Of a stretch of 64,000 nt of DNA, positions 29,048-40,945 are shown one piece after another (the stretch's first letter is position 1; every line of letters begins with the position of its first letter). The stretch comes from Isoetes taiwanensis. Lineage: Eukaryota; Streptophyta; Lycopodiopsida; Isoetales; Isoetaceae. The notes beneath the pieces were generated by a model. That model saw only the letters and a program-made list of their open reading frames with translations. It was not told the origin of the DNA and made no database searches. The DNA lies in the NCBI GenBank assembly GCA_021234155.1, contig JAJEKV010000031.1:2287614-2351613 (forward strand). The letters run 5' to 3'. Both the position numbers and the translations under genes were made by a program.

Positions 29048-29671
29048 ATGGAAATTTGGTCAGAAATTACAGCATTTAGGAAAGAAGCTGCTTTACGGGA
29101 AGAAAGATTAATGCATGAGATCAGGAGCTTGAAAGAAGAAAACGAAATTCTCAGGGGACATTTCCAACAGATCAAGGGCGAGATGGAGATGGTTAAATCA
29201 GATGTTAAAGAGTTGCAGACAAAGGTGGAAGTGGAACCATCAAACCTTATAGCAGAAGTATCAGATCTGAAACAGTCTTTTGATGAATATATGGAAGCAC
29301 AGGATAGGAAACAAAGAGCCCTCAATCTCCGAATTGTAGGTCTGCCGGAAAAGGAACATGAGGATACCAAATTCGAAGTCACCAGATTTTTCAATGAAGA
29401 GATGCAAGCTAAGGTCAATATAACAGATGCATTTAGACTTGGGAAGAGAGACCAGGGGACAAGACACATACTGGTGAAGTTCACAAACCGAGAGGACCGT
29501 TTTCAAGTAATCAAGCAGAGACACATGCTGAAAGGCAAATTCATATGGGTGAATGATGACCTGACCAAGGAGCAAATGCAAGAGAAAAAACAGGAGATGG
29601 CGAAGTATAAAGAGGCACAAAAGAACAATCGAAAGGTGAAATGGAACAAAGGTAAGGCAGTAATAGAATAG
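29048..29671 (+). CDS. LINE C ORF1 protein
   Basis: An open frame of 207 residues from Met at 29048. Residues about 5-85 form a charged coiled coil (heptad-like LREERLMHEIRSLKEE). Residues about 88-165 are RRM-like (RKQRALNLRIVGLPE to FRLGKRDQGTRHILVKFTNR). The end is basic (KKQEMAKYKEAQKNNRKVKW). This is the L1 ORF1 layout: trimerising coiled coil, RRM and C-terminal domain that bind LINE RNA. A longer N-terminus may have been lost, because an upstream frame (AIDADSSSDEAEG) leads into it. Confidence 0.8.
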   Translation: MEIWSEITAFRKEAALREERLMHEIRSLKEENEILRGHFQQIKGEMEMVKSDVKELQTKVEVEPSNLIAEVSDLKQSFDEYMEAQDRKQRALNLRIVGLPEKEHEDTKFEVTRFFNEEMQAKVNITDAFRLGKRDQGTRHILVKFTNREDRFQVIKQRHMLKGKFIWVNDDLTKEQMQEKKQEMAKYKEAQKNNRKVKWNKGKAVIE

Positions 29672-29677
29672 GGACTC

Positions 29678-32600
29678 GTGGGAGGCCTCCGTGTAGTGAT
29701 TTGGAACATTAACAGGCTGACCATAAATAAGGTACTAAGCATGCAGGAGATTTTGGATCAAACCGATGTAATATGCTTCGTGGAAACAAAAGAGCACGAT
29801 TTATTTGCTTTACCAGACATTGATGATTTTGATTTAATATATTCAGTTAAAAATAAAAGACTTAGAGACACAGATATGGGTAATGGCGGTGTTGCCTGCT
29901 TTGTCAGACCAAAATTTAAAGAACTTGTACAAGGAGTTAGCAGAGACATAAATTGTCAGTATATATGGCTAGAAATAAAAGGATGTCAAGAACGTCATTA
30001 CCTGGCTGTATGCTACTTTGCTCCTAAGCATAAACAAGCATACACAGGCATAGATACCAGCAGTGATGCCAGCAGGGAAGACATATTTTTCAGATTAGAG
30101 CAAGATGTCATGAAATTTCAGGAACAAGGGAATGTAATCCTCACAGGTGATTTTAATGCCAGAACGGGTAATTTACAAGTCACCTCTTTTACTGGAGAGA
30201 AAAATCCGTTGTGGTTAGAACCCATGGACGAGGCAGAGCAGCAAAGATGTGGACGTAAAAGAGAATCCAAAGACTTGGTAGTCACTAAGACAGGAAGGCA
30301 ATTTCTAAATCTGTGTAGCAGCGCAAATCTTATGATATGTAATGGAATAAACAAATTTGCTGACACCATTAAGAACACATGCAGAATGAGAAGCACGGTA
30401 GACTATTTGGTTATGTCAGAAACATCCCTGAATTTACTCACGAGCTTCACAATAGGTGAAGAAACAATGGAATCAGATCACTGCCCACTGGCTTTCAGTC
30501 TACAAGTGGATGTACCTGCTGTCCAGCCACATGTTAATAAACAACAGGGTTATTACATGAAACCGTACCTACAAACGCAGTACAAAAGTTGTGTACAAAG
30601 CAAGCTGATTGATATTGACACACAAGCTGGACTGCATGATGTAAATCAGAATTTAACAAGGGTATTGGATGAAGCTGCCCGGGAGGTTTTCACATCCTTC
30701 AGAGCACAAAAAGGTATGCCATGCAGATCATGGTTTGACTCTGAATGCCGAAATGTAAAAAAACAATGGAAAATCTGTGGTACCGAACATAAGGAGCAGA
30801 TGAAACACTTGTACAAGCGAATCGTGAGGAAGAAGAAGAGATGTTACATTCGCAAACGACAAGTCCTTCTGTGTCAGCGGTATTTGGATGAACCAAAACT
30901 GTTTTGGCAAGAGCTTAAAAGGAGAAAACAAGCTGACATACCACTGGAGGCCTTGGATCTGTGGAAGTATGTACATCATTTGTACCACAGCGAAAACACA
31001 ACAAAAGAGGAAGGCTATAACAGGTCTGATCTGAAAATTACAGCAGAAGAAGTAGAAGATGGCATAAGAGCACTAGCAAATGGCAAAGCTCCGGATCTTT
31101 GGAGTCTGCGAGCAGAACATTTAAAGTGGGCAGGATAAGATGTACATCCAATAATAGTAGACATGTTTAATAGAGCAACAGAACAAGGATTCCCAGCTGA
31201 ATGGTGTAAAAACAGAGTTGTTCCAATACACAAAGGAGGAGCAAAACAGGAAGTAGGCAACTACCGAACAATCCTTGTAAGTAGTCTTTTTGCCAAGTTA
31301 TATTCCACTATATTGGAGAAAAAACTAAGTGTTTGGGCAGAATCCAATCAAAAAAGAGCGGAGTCTCAAGCTGGTTTTCGGGCAGGCAGATCCACGCTAG
31401 ACCATCTGTTGACACTAAAAGCCGTATTTGATAAGGTTAAAGGTTCAAAAAAACCAGTGTATATGGCTTTTGTAGACTTTAAGAAAGCCTTTGACAAGGT
31501 TCCTCGGGACCAAGTATGGAGAAGATTAGAGAGGCTGAATGTTCCCCTTAATCTAAGAAATGCAATCAGAGTACTGTATGAAAAAGTGCTAGTATACTTA
31601 TCTCATCCGTTCTCATTGGAAGATGAAGGGGGGATTGAGAGTAACATCGGAGTAAAACAAGGATGTCCCTTGTCCCCGACGTTATTCGGTATTTTTATTG
31701 ATAGTTTAGAACAGTGGCTGCATGAGAATTGTCCGGAAGGTATGGAGTTACATGGATATATAGTACAATTGTTGATGTATGCAGATCCTTGCGAGATCGA
31801 AGGAGCATATGCAGAAACACTTAGATAACCTGGCAGAATTCTGTGAGCAAACAAAGATGCAAGTAAATTTGGAAAAGACAAATACGATGACCGTAGGTGC
31901 TCTAAGACAAGCCAATTTCAGTTTTAGGGGCAGCCCGATAAATGTTTGTGATTCATATAAGTACCTGGGTCTTATCTTTAGCAGAAACCACAGTTGGCAT
32001 GCATGTATCTCGCAGAAGATAGAAGGAGGGCAAAAAGCACTGTATGCTTTGCAGAGCATGTGTAGGAGATCACACCTTTGGTCGTGGCAACTCAAGGTAC
32101 GGTTATTTCATTCACTGGTACAGAATGTGATATTGTATGGCTGTGAAATATGGGGACCAAGTCTTCCTCAATGTTTGTGGGATGATATTGAACAAGTTCT
32201 TAAGAAATTTCTGCGCCTGGAGCTGGGGGTTAAAGCCCAAACGCCATATCCTATGATGTTGACGGAATGTGGACTATTACCATTAGAAGGAGAAGCCCTT
32301 ATTAAATGCATATCCTACATCAAGAAGGTACTTACAATGGATAATGATCGGATTGCATATAAAGCATTATTATCAAGCCGAGATAAAGGGCTACTTTTTG
32401 ATGTGAAGAAGTGGTTAAGCAAATGGGGGATATCGTGGGAGGAAGTAGCTCGGCTGGACTCATATTTAAGGAAGTGGCTCTCGGATAGAATCAGGAAGAA
32501 ACTATGGGCCCAACCAATGACAAAGATGATATTATACAGGTTACACATCAATCCCAATCTGGAACCAGCCTCACATCTGAAAGAAAACATATCCATACAG

Positions 32601-32981
32601 AAACGGCATGCCATTTGTAGGGTACGTTTGAGCTCACATCATTTAGGGATTGAAACAGGGAGATGGGGACATATCATCCCGAGAGATCGAAGGTATTGCA
32701 AAGTCTGCAATACTGACCAGGTAGAAGACGAAGATCATGCACTACTTCGGTGTCAGGCATATGTGAATATTAGAGAAAACTATGACATATCCCAGGAGAA
32801 TCTCCAATCACTATTCACTTTGGATGGGGATACTTTAGGGAAATATGTAATTGAACTTCTCAGATATCGTGACTCCTGCCTAGATGACAAACAAAAAGAT
32901 GATGTAGAAGATACGTGGAGTGAGAGTGATGAGCTAGATGAGGACTCAGAGACTCATCTATTGTTTTACGACATCGTTTGA
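29678..32981 (+). pseudogene. LINE C ORF2 with premature stop and damaged YADD motif
   Basis: The endonuclease (VVIWNINRLT, CFVETKEH, LTGDFNARTGN, ESDHCPL) and the start of the reverse transcriptase are open to a TAA at 31136-31138 (KWAG*DVHP), a one-base change from a sense codon. The frame then continues (NRVVPIHKGG, SQAGFRAGRSTLDH, FVDFKKAFDKVPRD, VKQGCPLSPTLFGIFIDSLE). At 31782-31789 the motif reads MYAD followed by a deletion, so the second Asp of YADD and several hydrophobic residues are lost and the frame shifts. The rest, 31790-32981, is open and ends with the CKVCNTDQVEDEDHALLRC knuckle. Confidence 0.88.
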
Positions 32982-33060
32982 TGATTGTTGTCTAATAGGC
33001 CTTTGAGGCCTCCCATAGACATAATACACTTTCTTTCTTTCTTTCTTCTCTCTCTCTCTA

Positions 33061-33581
<521 letters not shown>

Positions 33582-33585
33582 AAGA

Positions 33586-33836
33586 GATTATCTATTGTAT
33601 AGAGTGTTCCATGGAAGAAACAAACAATAAAGAGGAGGATGAACCTCCAGATTATCTTGATTATTATTTGGTTGTACAATTGAGTTGTATTTGATCTCTT
33701 GTTCCATTCTTCAAATTCTTCGCTTCAATTCTTGTGTCTTGCTTTTTGAGTGCTTGCTGGTAGAGTGTGGCACAACTTGATGCATATATTTTGCATTCTG
33801 CTCAGCTTGGGTTTTGTTTCATTCTGTTGGATTACA
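33586..33836 (+). mobile_element. LTR 3' part (R-U5), second copy
   Basis: Closely matches 8032-8283 over its whole length, including GAGGAGGAxGAACCTCCA and the end TTGGATTACA. It is followed by GTGACATGGTATTG, which resembles the start of an initiator-Met primer-binding site. The left part is missing where the LINE E (CT)n tail lies. Confidence 0.65.
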
Positions 33837-34467
33837 GTGACATGGTATTGAAAAATGGAAATTTTAATTGGTCTTTGTAACAACTTAAACTATATGATAT
33901 GTACTATTATTTAGTATGTCAAGTTTAGTAGACTGGTATTGGTATTTGATCACATCTAAATTCTTCACATAATTATCGTGATGCTTTACAGTGGTTAATT
34001 TTCATGGTGCTTTATAGTGATTAATCATCACTACACAATGTGGTATACATACTTTGGTCTAGATATACTAATATCATTTTTGGTACCCTATTTTTGTCCA
34101 TGGTACTAAAATATAATCATTTTAGTTAGTTTTTCTAGCAACTTAAAATCTTTGATATGAACTCATACTTAATATATCAAGTTTAATGAAACGGTATTTA
34201 ATCGCATCTATCTTCCTCAGTATATTGGCTTGGTAAATTATTCGATATTTTGTAGTATTTGATGAACAACATATAATGTGGCAAATTGACATGGTTAATC
34301 TGTTAGTATGACTGTTTTTCTATTCTATGATTTTAAATAGTGAATCAATACAATTTTGCAATTGTATACACATACCTAGTTTCTAATATATGATATTTAA
34401 TAGTGCTTCATATGTGAAATTTAGTCATATGATATTGGAGCATGATATTTGACTTTAAAATATTAGC
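33837..34467. repeat. AT-rich, about 255-bp degenerate tandem duplication
   Basis: CAACTTAAACTATATGATAT near 33882 and CAACTTAAAATCTTTGATAT near 34139 start two related units that share TATnTCAAGTTTA and a GGTATTTrATCrCATCT stretch. No gene is visible. Confidence 0.5.
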
Positions 34468-35080
34468 ACAATAAACCTTAAATTTCTTTTTTGAAGAACG
34501 ACAAACTTTCTTGAAACATCAAGCCAAAAGCCAGATACAAATGCAAAGGCGGGAATAAAATTTCAGAGGATAATCATGATCCACTGAATAGAACCATCAG
34601 CCTATGCATAAGACAACACACTCAAATAGGACTCAAATATCAACTGTCGCTTGGCAGGAGCAAGCGAAGAACAATGGTAGGCCTTAGCGATTCTAGCTTG
34701 TGCGTCCTGGAGGACTACTGCAGGGGGAATATCCAAACCCTGAAAGATACACAATCTTCTGCGCTTCCAGATGAACCACAGCAACCATCCTGATGCCAAA
34801 TGAAATGCTTGACTCTGCACCTTATTCCAAGCAACCGGATAAATAGCCAGAAGCACTTGTTGACTTGTCAATGTCACATGAAAAAGAGAGAGCAGCGAAG
34901 ACCAAACAGGCTGGAGATGATCACATAAAAAGAAACAATGCTCAATGGTCTCATCCCTTTGCTTGCACAGTGGACAGAGTGCTGACACTCGAGGATCAAA
35001 TCTGTGGACAAGCACATTCACCCGAGGGCATCTGTGAAGAATCTGCCACCAAAGCACAGCCTTTAGAATGGAAGATGGAA
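34468..35080 (-). mobile_element. 3' half of a poly(A) LINE (zf-RVT type), split by inversion
   Basis: The minus strand encodes ILKAVLWWQILHRCPRVNVL, then CPLCKQRDETIEHCFFLC and WLLWFIWKRRR, the zinc-binding region found 3' of plant LINE reverse transcriptases. The frame ends at 34602. A short poly(A) (34484-34492 as T) follows. The 16-bp flank ACAATAAACCTTAAAT (34468-34483) is repeated inverted at 36010-36025, where the missing upstream half of the LINE begins. A near-identical copy is at 53955-54453. Confidence 0.8.
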
Positions 35081-35109
35081 TTGTTTCAATTAGATGAAAC
35101 TAAACAAAG

Positions 35110-35475
35110 TATCTCCAAATTTTGTCACTTTTGCTTGCTACTTGAAAGCTTGTTGCAGTATGGCAGAAATAGATGGGTTGAGCAATGCATAGACAAGTTA
35201 TTAATATGGGAATTGAAAGAGATCCTTTTGTTGGAAACACGCTGGTTTATATATGCCAAATGGGTTCGCTTATAGAAGCAAAGGAAGTCTTTGACTTGAT
35301 GCCAAGTCGGGATGTTATTTTCGAGGAGTGCAATAATCTCAGGATATATAGAAAATGGATCTGTAGTATAAGCCTGGGATTTTTTGATCAAATGCAAGCT
35401 AAGGGCATTCTTTCAAATATAATCACTTTCATTTGTGCTTTAAAAAAGTCAATCTCCATTGGATTTGGGTGAAAC
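35110..35475 (+). pseudogene. Pentatricopeptide-repeat (PPR) gene fragment
   Basis: SPNFVTFACYLKACCSMAEI (in one frame) is followed by HRQVINMGIERDPFVGNTLV, GSLIEAKEVFDLMPSRDVI and FDQMQAKGILSNIITFICAL. These are the 35-residue helical repeats of plant PPR proteins, which bind organelle RNA. Stops and frame changes show that it is dead. It lies in the inverted segment between the two LINE halves. Confidence 0.75.
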
Positions 35476-36009
35476 TCTGTGTAGAGGAAGATGGATTAGA
35501 TAGAGAAGAACGGGCAGTGAAATGCATTACAGATGCTTGGTAAGTGCATTTACAAGGTTTTGAAAAATAACTTTCATTTATTTGCTTATGGGTTTTGCAT
35601 CTGTTTTTAGATTTTTTTTATGAAACTGGTTCATTTCTAAATTGAACAGGATGAGAAGACTACAATGATCTAGCAATTCAGTTTGCTAAAGTTGTGCATT
35701 TCAATTTTGTCCATAATAGAGTTGGAACAGATCAAGGATGTATTGGAAGATGAGTATTGATTTATCAAAACCCTGGTACCTTCAAAAAGATGAGGCTTTT
35801 GCCATTTTGCATCTGCTGTTATATATCTGTGTTTTTAAATAAAAAAACGTTCAGTTTGAGCCTTGTGCTTTTAGACCAAAATGTTGTCTTTTGTCTCTTC
35901 TAATTAAAAACAATGATCATCAAAGTAAGATTTCCTTATCAAATAGAACTTTCCAATGAATAATCATTACATCCAACATCATACTTTGTAATCAAACATG
36001 TTTTAAAGC
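35476..36009. other. No recognised gene
   Basis: AT-rich non-coding sequence inside the inverted segment. Confidence 0.5.
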
Positions 36010-36271
36010 ATTTAAGGTTTATTGTCTCGATGGGATAGACCTATTTGGCAAAAGGTTGCTAGTACTTTGTCATTGGCTACTCCAGCGGCTATTGAAGGGT
36101 TCATGTGGGTTTCCCACCAGAGTGTTCGCGAGCATAGGCTTGTGAACTCTATGTATAGGCTGCTTGTCAATGGTGATATCCTTCCGCCATCCACTAAGTG
36201 GTCCCTTCAGCTTTCACCTCCTAGTTGGAGACGAATGTGGACGTGGGCTTGGGATAAACTACTCCATATCC
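36010..36271 (+). mobile_element. 5' half of the split zf-RVT LINE
   Basis: Directly after the target repeat ATTTAAGGTTTATTGT (36010-36025) the plus strand reads SRWDRPIWQKV, then LVNGDILPPSTKWSLQLSPP and SWRRMWTWAWDKLLHI. This is the stretch that normally precedes the WWQILHR segment found on the minus strand at 35080. The join DKLLH-IPSSILKAVLWW is natural at the breakpoints. Confidence 0.65.
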
Positions 36272-36778
36272 TGAAACTAGTGATGTCCAAGAAACAACAT
36301 CTCGGACTGGCATCTTGCCAAAAACATTAGGGCTTAGGTGGAATATAATATTTCTAGCCTAATTTGAGTTCATAAATGGATTCTAGACTGTCTAATGGTC
36401 ATGCAACAATAAATTTCAAACGATTTGGAACTGTCTAGCTCAATTTATGAAGGTTCAAACTTTTGACTACTCGCACTGTGCGCTAGAGACTGGAGGCTGG
36501 AGCTAAATTTTAGGTAGGGCTCCAGGTGCACTTTGTGATTAGTGGCCACCTGTTTAGGTCCTAGATAACTCCAAAAGTTTGATATGAGGGCATTTTCTTG
36601 CTTTACTCGATGAGTGGAGCTAGATTTGACCCTTACTTTCCAGTTTTGAGTTCATTTTGATATAGTTTGGAGGTCGAGTACTCACCCAGTGCGCCAAAGG
36701 CTGGAGCTAAAATTTAGAAATGGCTCCAAGTGCTACTCAATTTCTAGTGGCCAATTTTTTTTTTTTTAAGTTTTACTA
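36272..36778. other. No gene; related short segments
   Basis: Two loosely similar stretches (about 36470-36540 and 36665-36740) share wording around GCTGGAGCTAAA and GGCTCCAxGTGC. No coding evidence. Confidence 0.4.
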
Positions 36779-36792
36779 GAATTTCATACTTA

Positions 36793-37299
36793 TTTTTTTT
36801 TTTTTTTTTTTGAAGAACGTGTTTTACTTCATATTATATACTCAAAATATTACAAAGTACTTCCAGAAGTAAGAAATGTCCCTGAAGCATCAATCACTTT
36901 TAGATGATCACTCCATCTGAAAGTGATTGATGGAGATCTGAAAGCAATTATACAACTTCTTACGAATTTCTTGAAGCACCACCTGAGAAGAAATACGCTT
37001 ATCATAAAAGACCTTTCTTCGCCTTCGCTTCCATACAATCCATATTAGCCAAAACTTTGCCATGTGAAATGCAATCCTTTTAGAAGCAGTCCACTGATTT
37101 GGATAAATACCCAAAAGAAAGTGCTGACTATCCAAAGATACTCCAAAAAGAGAATGCAGCCAGGACCTAAGACTACTCAGCTCTGCACGCAAATATAAAC
37201 AGTGCTCCAATGTTTCAATGCACCGCTCACACATTGGGCAGAGTGGGCTTACTCCCGGCTTAAAGCAATTAACCATCTCATTAACTCTCAAAGAGCGAT
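36793..37299 (-). mobile_element. Truncated zf-RVT LINE with 14-bp target duplication
   Basis: Minus strand: EMVNCFKPGVSPLCPMCERC, IETLEHCLYL, FWLIWIVWKRRRR and a long poly(A) at its 3' end (36793-36811 as T). The direct repeat GAATTTCATACTTA flanks it (36779-36792 and 37300-37313). It belongs to a subfamily different from the pair at 34.5 and 54.0 kb. Confidence 0.88.
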
Positions 37300-37359
37300 G
37301 AATTTCATACTTACTTTTGCTAACTAGTTTTTTTCACTACAAGAGAATGCCTGTTAGAC

Positions 37360-37527
37360 GTCAGAAAAATCGTCAGCGCTCCAAGGTAGGTTCGTAAGTG
37401 CATGGTGACAATTTGTATGACGAATAATTTGACGTATAGCCTAACGAATATAGCTTGAGCATGTCCTGACGAATAGCCTGACGAAACATTTCCTGACGAT
37501 TAAGCTGACGGAATTCTTGATGCATAA
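37360..37527. repeat. CACTA left subterminal repeats (outer TGACG part)
   Basis: About ten CTGACGAAT-like words every 12-15 bp. They correspond to the outer part of the right end (about 52010-52180). The inner TGACTAAT part is displaced to 44375-44560 by the Helitron. Confidence 0.8.
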
Positions 37528-39850
37528 TCCTATTGTTTAAATTTGGTTTTTCCGGGGTTCCGAAAACTTTTTGGAATTTTCCCTTTATTTGATTTCCTAA
37601 GGTTTGGAGGGTTTTGGCCGCCGGAAAATATTTCCGATTGCCAAAAATTGGAAAAATTTCCTTAGCCTTGATTTGGGTTTTCGATTTTGCCCCCTTTTGA
37701 TTTGCGTTTTCGATTTTGGCCCCTTCTGGTTTCGACCCTTCCAATCCGACATGACTTGGGGCTCCTATTTTCCAATCGCTTCCTCCTCTCCGACTCTCCT
37801 TATCCGATTGTAGCTGGCGTTAGGTATGTATGCCACGATTGCCACAGTTGTTTTATTTTGGTCTTGCCCTTCTTGCCGTCTTCCAGAGGCAGAGCATCTT
37901 CATCTTCAGGATCCGATTGGTTAGGGCAGGTATTCAGGTTTCTATTCAGGTGTGTCGTGGATGCAAGGTTGTGACTGCGCTGAACTGGTCGAGCATTTTC
38001 CAGGTGACACAAAATAGTTGTGATCTCCATTTTTCTGAAAGCCATCGGCACTTATAATTAAGGGATCTTTCTTTGCCATTTGTAATCTATGAGGTATGTT
38101 TGAGTGCCCTCAGACCGTGTTATTTCCTTTGTTTTCTCTTTTTAATTTATCTTCTTAAACATTTTTTAATCATTTTGTTAGATTTGGTAGATAACTCTTT
38201 CCCTGAAAATTGAAAGGCACATATCGCTATTGTTAGGTTTAGATACTTCTCTCCCTAAAATTGAGAAGCAATATCTGGATATTATTAGCTTCTGCCCTGA
38301 AAATAAGAAGAGTGATACAAATAGATACTAAACAGTAGGAAATTTAGTTATATTTAAACAATAGGATAACCAAAGTACCAGCCGAGAAATGGAACGGTAT
38401 GTTTCTTCATCATGCACTTGCACTGACTGATGTTTCTTTCCTCTAGACATCTTCCAGCTTTGTGTTTGCCGCATTGTTTTGCAAAGTATGGAAGAGATTT
38501 GCTTCAGGTATATCAGGTTATACTTCAGATTCATTTTTATTTGAGTTCGAACTTTTGTATACAAGAGTGGGCAATAATTTATGAATGTTATGTTCATATC
38601 TATGTCTATGTTATCTGCTAGATTTAACTGAAACCTGAGCGGGCATGTTGTGAAGTTTATTGCGGTTGCATTTTTCAAAATTTTAAGCTTTTCTTTGAAC
38701 AACATCTCAATATTCAATCGACATTTTATATGCTAGATGATTTATGCATGCTATGGATTTATGCAGGGTTGGTTGTCCTTGAGTCTGGTTACATCTTTTG
38801 AGCATTTGCAAGCAGCTATTACTTATGTGTGTGCATGCATGCTAATTCTGCTTGCATGTTTCAGGCATTTGCAAGCATATTCAGTTAAATGGCTATACTA
38901 CCCATACCGTTTCAGAAAGTGCAGTCTAATAAGGTAGGTTATCTGCCCCTCTGTGTTTTTATGACCACTTTGTAAATCTTCCATTTATTTCCAAGTTTAA
39001 TTTTTTTGTTGTTTCTTGCAGAGAAGGATTCAAACCTTTGATTAACTAGAGCATATTACCAGAGGTTTTTGGCTGGAGACCTCTTGCGAAAGATTATCTG
39101 CGACGGTTTGCCTGGGATTCAAGTTTCTTTCGGATATTGGGTTCCTCTCTAGCATTTGGATCGGCAAAAATGACTTTGGTGTTTGCTATAGAATAAGATA
39201 CTATATCGTGCGGCCCATCCCAGAGAATGTGAAAAATGAAGAACCAGATCAAGCCAAGAGAATAGTTCAATTCATACATGCAATTCCTTCGGTTGCGTGT
39301 CAATAAGCATCCTGGTATTGAAAGTTTGGCCCTGATTATGTTTTTTGCATGTGTTATTTCATTGTTCTTCGTCAATTACAGTCTATCCTCTGATTCTAGC
39401 ATCTTCACTATATAGGTGATTTTTAAACGTAAATGATTTATTTCATTTTTGCAAAAGAAGCTTCAATGCTTTCAGGTATTATTAAATTGTCCTTCTGATA
39501 GTTTTCTTTCCATTTCGTTGCACATGAGCCGTCTTGCTTCAATGCTTCTACAACGAAAGTCTAAAGAGCACCATGGAATCACTCTGGAATTGGGTCGTTA
39601 AACATGAGCTTTGTGATGTCGGTAAGCCTTTTCTTAACCTTTCTGTATTCTGACAAAAGTTGCATCTCTGTTTTGCTATAAGGTGAGTTCTGAATATTCC
39701 TTCTTTCTACCTCCGCGTATCTTGGGCCACATTTTTTGCAGTCTCAATCCAGAAGATGGCATCAATCTTGGTTGGATATGGCAGGTATGCATATTATTAT
39801 CTATCATATTGGGTCTTTAAGCAATAACTAGAAGAACTATCATCATGTGC

Positions 39851-40012
39851 AACTGAAAACCTGGTCTATCAAAGACTGGAAAGTAGAACTCTATTTATCT
39901 GCCATTTTCTCTGGAAAGCTTGGACAATTCAAACTGAAAACCTGGTCTATCAAAGACTGGAAAGTAGAACTCTATTTATCTGCCATTTTCTCTGGAAAGC
40001 TTGGACAATTCA
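39851..40012. repeat. 80-bp tandem duplication in the Helitron
   Basis: The unit starts CTGAAAACCTGGTCTATCAA and ends GCTTGGACAATTCA; it occurs twice in a row, nearly identical. Confidence 0.9.
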
Positions 40013-40128
40013 ATTATACAGCATTGTTCTTCGTGATGAGTGGAGCACACATGTTAGATAAAAGCTTGGATAATTTAGAAGATACAATAAGCTTATAAAG
40101 CCTTAATTTTTGTTTTCTGCCTACCCAG

Positions 40129-40945
40129 GTTGAAGGAGTTCTGATGCGTGCTACTGAGCAACTGCAAGCACTACAAGAAGAATGCAAGGTTTCATCCCCG
40201 CACTTTGAAATTCCATAATACACATGATTAATTGCAATTGTACAGGCCTACAAGGTGGTAAATAGTAGAAGGCAAGGAAAGAAAAAAAAGGGATCTATGA
40301 GGCCAAAGATGTTTTCTTAAGCTTCAATATGAGAAAAGAGCCAAAGAGTGCAGTAGTAGTGGAAGTTTTCACATTTGTATTATTTTTACAGAAATCCTAC
40401 ACTAGCAAAAGCATTGGACAAGTTCCTGATAAGGCTTACCGCATGTGCAAAAGGTGATCAAGACTTTACGCTCATACTTGGCGACCCTTCTGGGAATAGC
40501 TTTATAAAAAATCTGTATGTTTGAATTGATTTACAATTGCATTATATGCTATATATATAAAAAGCATTGATATAAATGATCAACAGTCTTACTGAAAGGC
40601 ATATTCTGCTTGAATTATAGGCAGGATTCTTTTCTTTGTTTCATCACTTGATAGTTGAATAATCATAGATATTTAGGTGTAGCATCTAAATCTTTTGGGG
40701 TTGCCATTTTGTATTTGAAAAACAACACTTTGAAATGGTGTTATTTATGATCAAGAATGCTCATGGTCATTTCTTTCTGTTCAACATCATAAACACAAAC
40801 TTGAACAGCAGGAGGCATTCGGATTTCTTTCTAATCAAGATGCTGTTGGTGGGTTACATTCCAACTGGAACAAAGTTACCTCATGGAACTATTGGAGCTG
40901 GAGTTGCTTATCAAGCAATTGCAAATAATAACTACATGATCATGT
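40129..40945 (+). pseudogene. ZPR1: Captured ZPR1 zinc-finger protein exons
   Basis: Three exon-like pieces match the middle of plant ZPR1. 40129-40188 encodes VEGVLMRATEQLQALQEECK, bounded by CCCAG| and |GTTTCA. 40392-40514 encodes NPTLAKALDKFLIRLTACAK and FTLILGDPSGNSFIKN, the linker and a conserved ZPR1 stretch, ending at a GTATGT donor. About 40811-40945 includes KLPHGTIGAGVAYQAIANN, the segment before the second zinc-finger module, after a frame change. ZPR1 binds eEF1A and acts in growth signalling. Neither zinc finger is present, so this is a transduplicated gene fragment and not a working gene. Confidence 0.72.

Larger units (their letters stand above)
28926..33060 (+). mobile_element. 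LINE C: near full-length LINE with ORF1 and ORF2
   Basis: It starts directly after the LINE D tail, has a short leader, ORF1 (29048-29671), six bases, then ORF2 (29678-32981). The 3' stem-loop is TAATAGGCCTTTGAGGCCTCC, followed by CATAGACATAATAC and a short (TTTC)n(CT)n tail (33028-33060). ORF2 has a stop and an active-site deletion, so the copy is dead. Confidence 0.88.

Noticed and set aside
37373-37744. Gln/Arg-rich minus-strand protein
   Set aside because: About half of it is CACTA subterminal repeat read in frame, and it crosses the inferred Helitron boundary.
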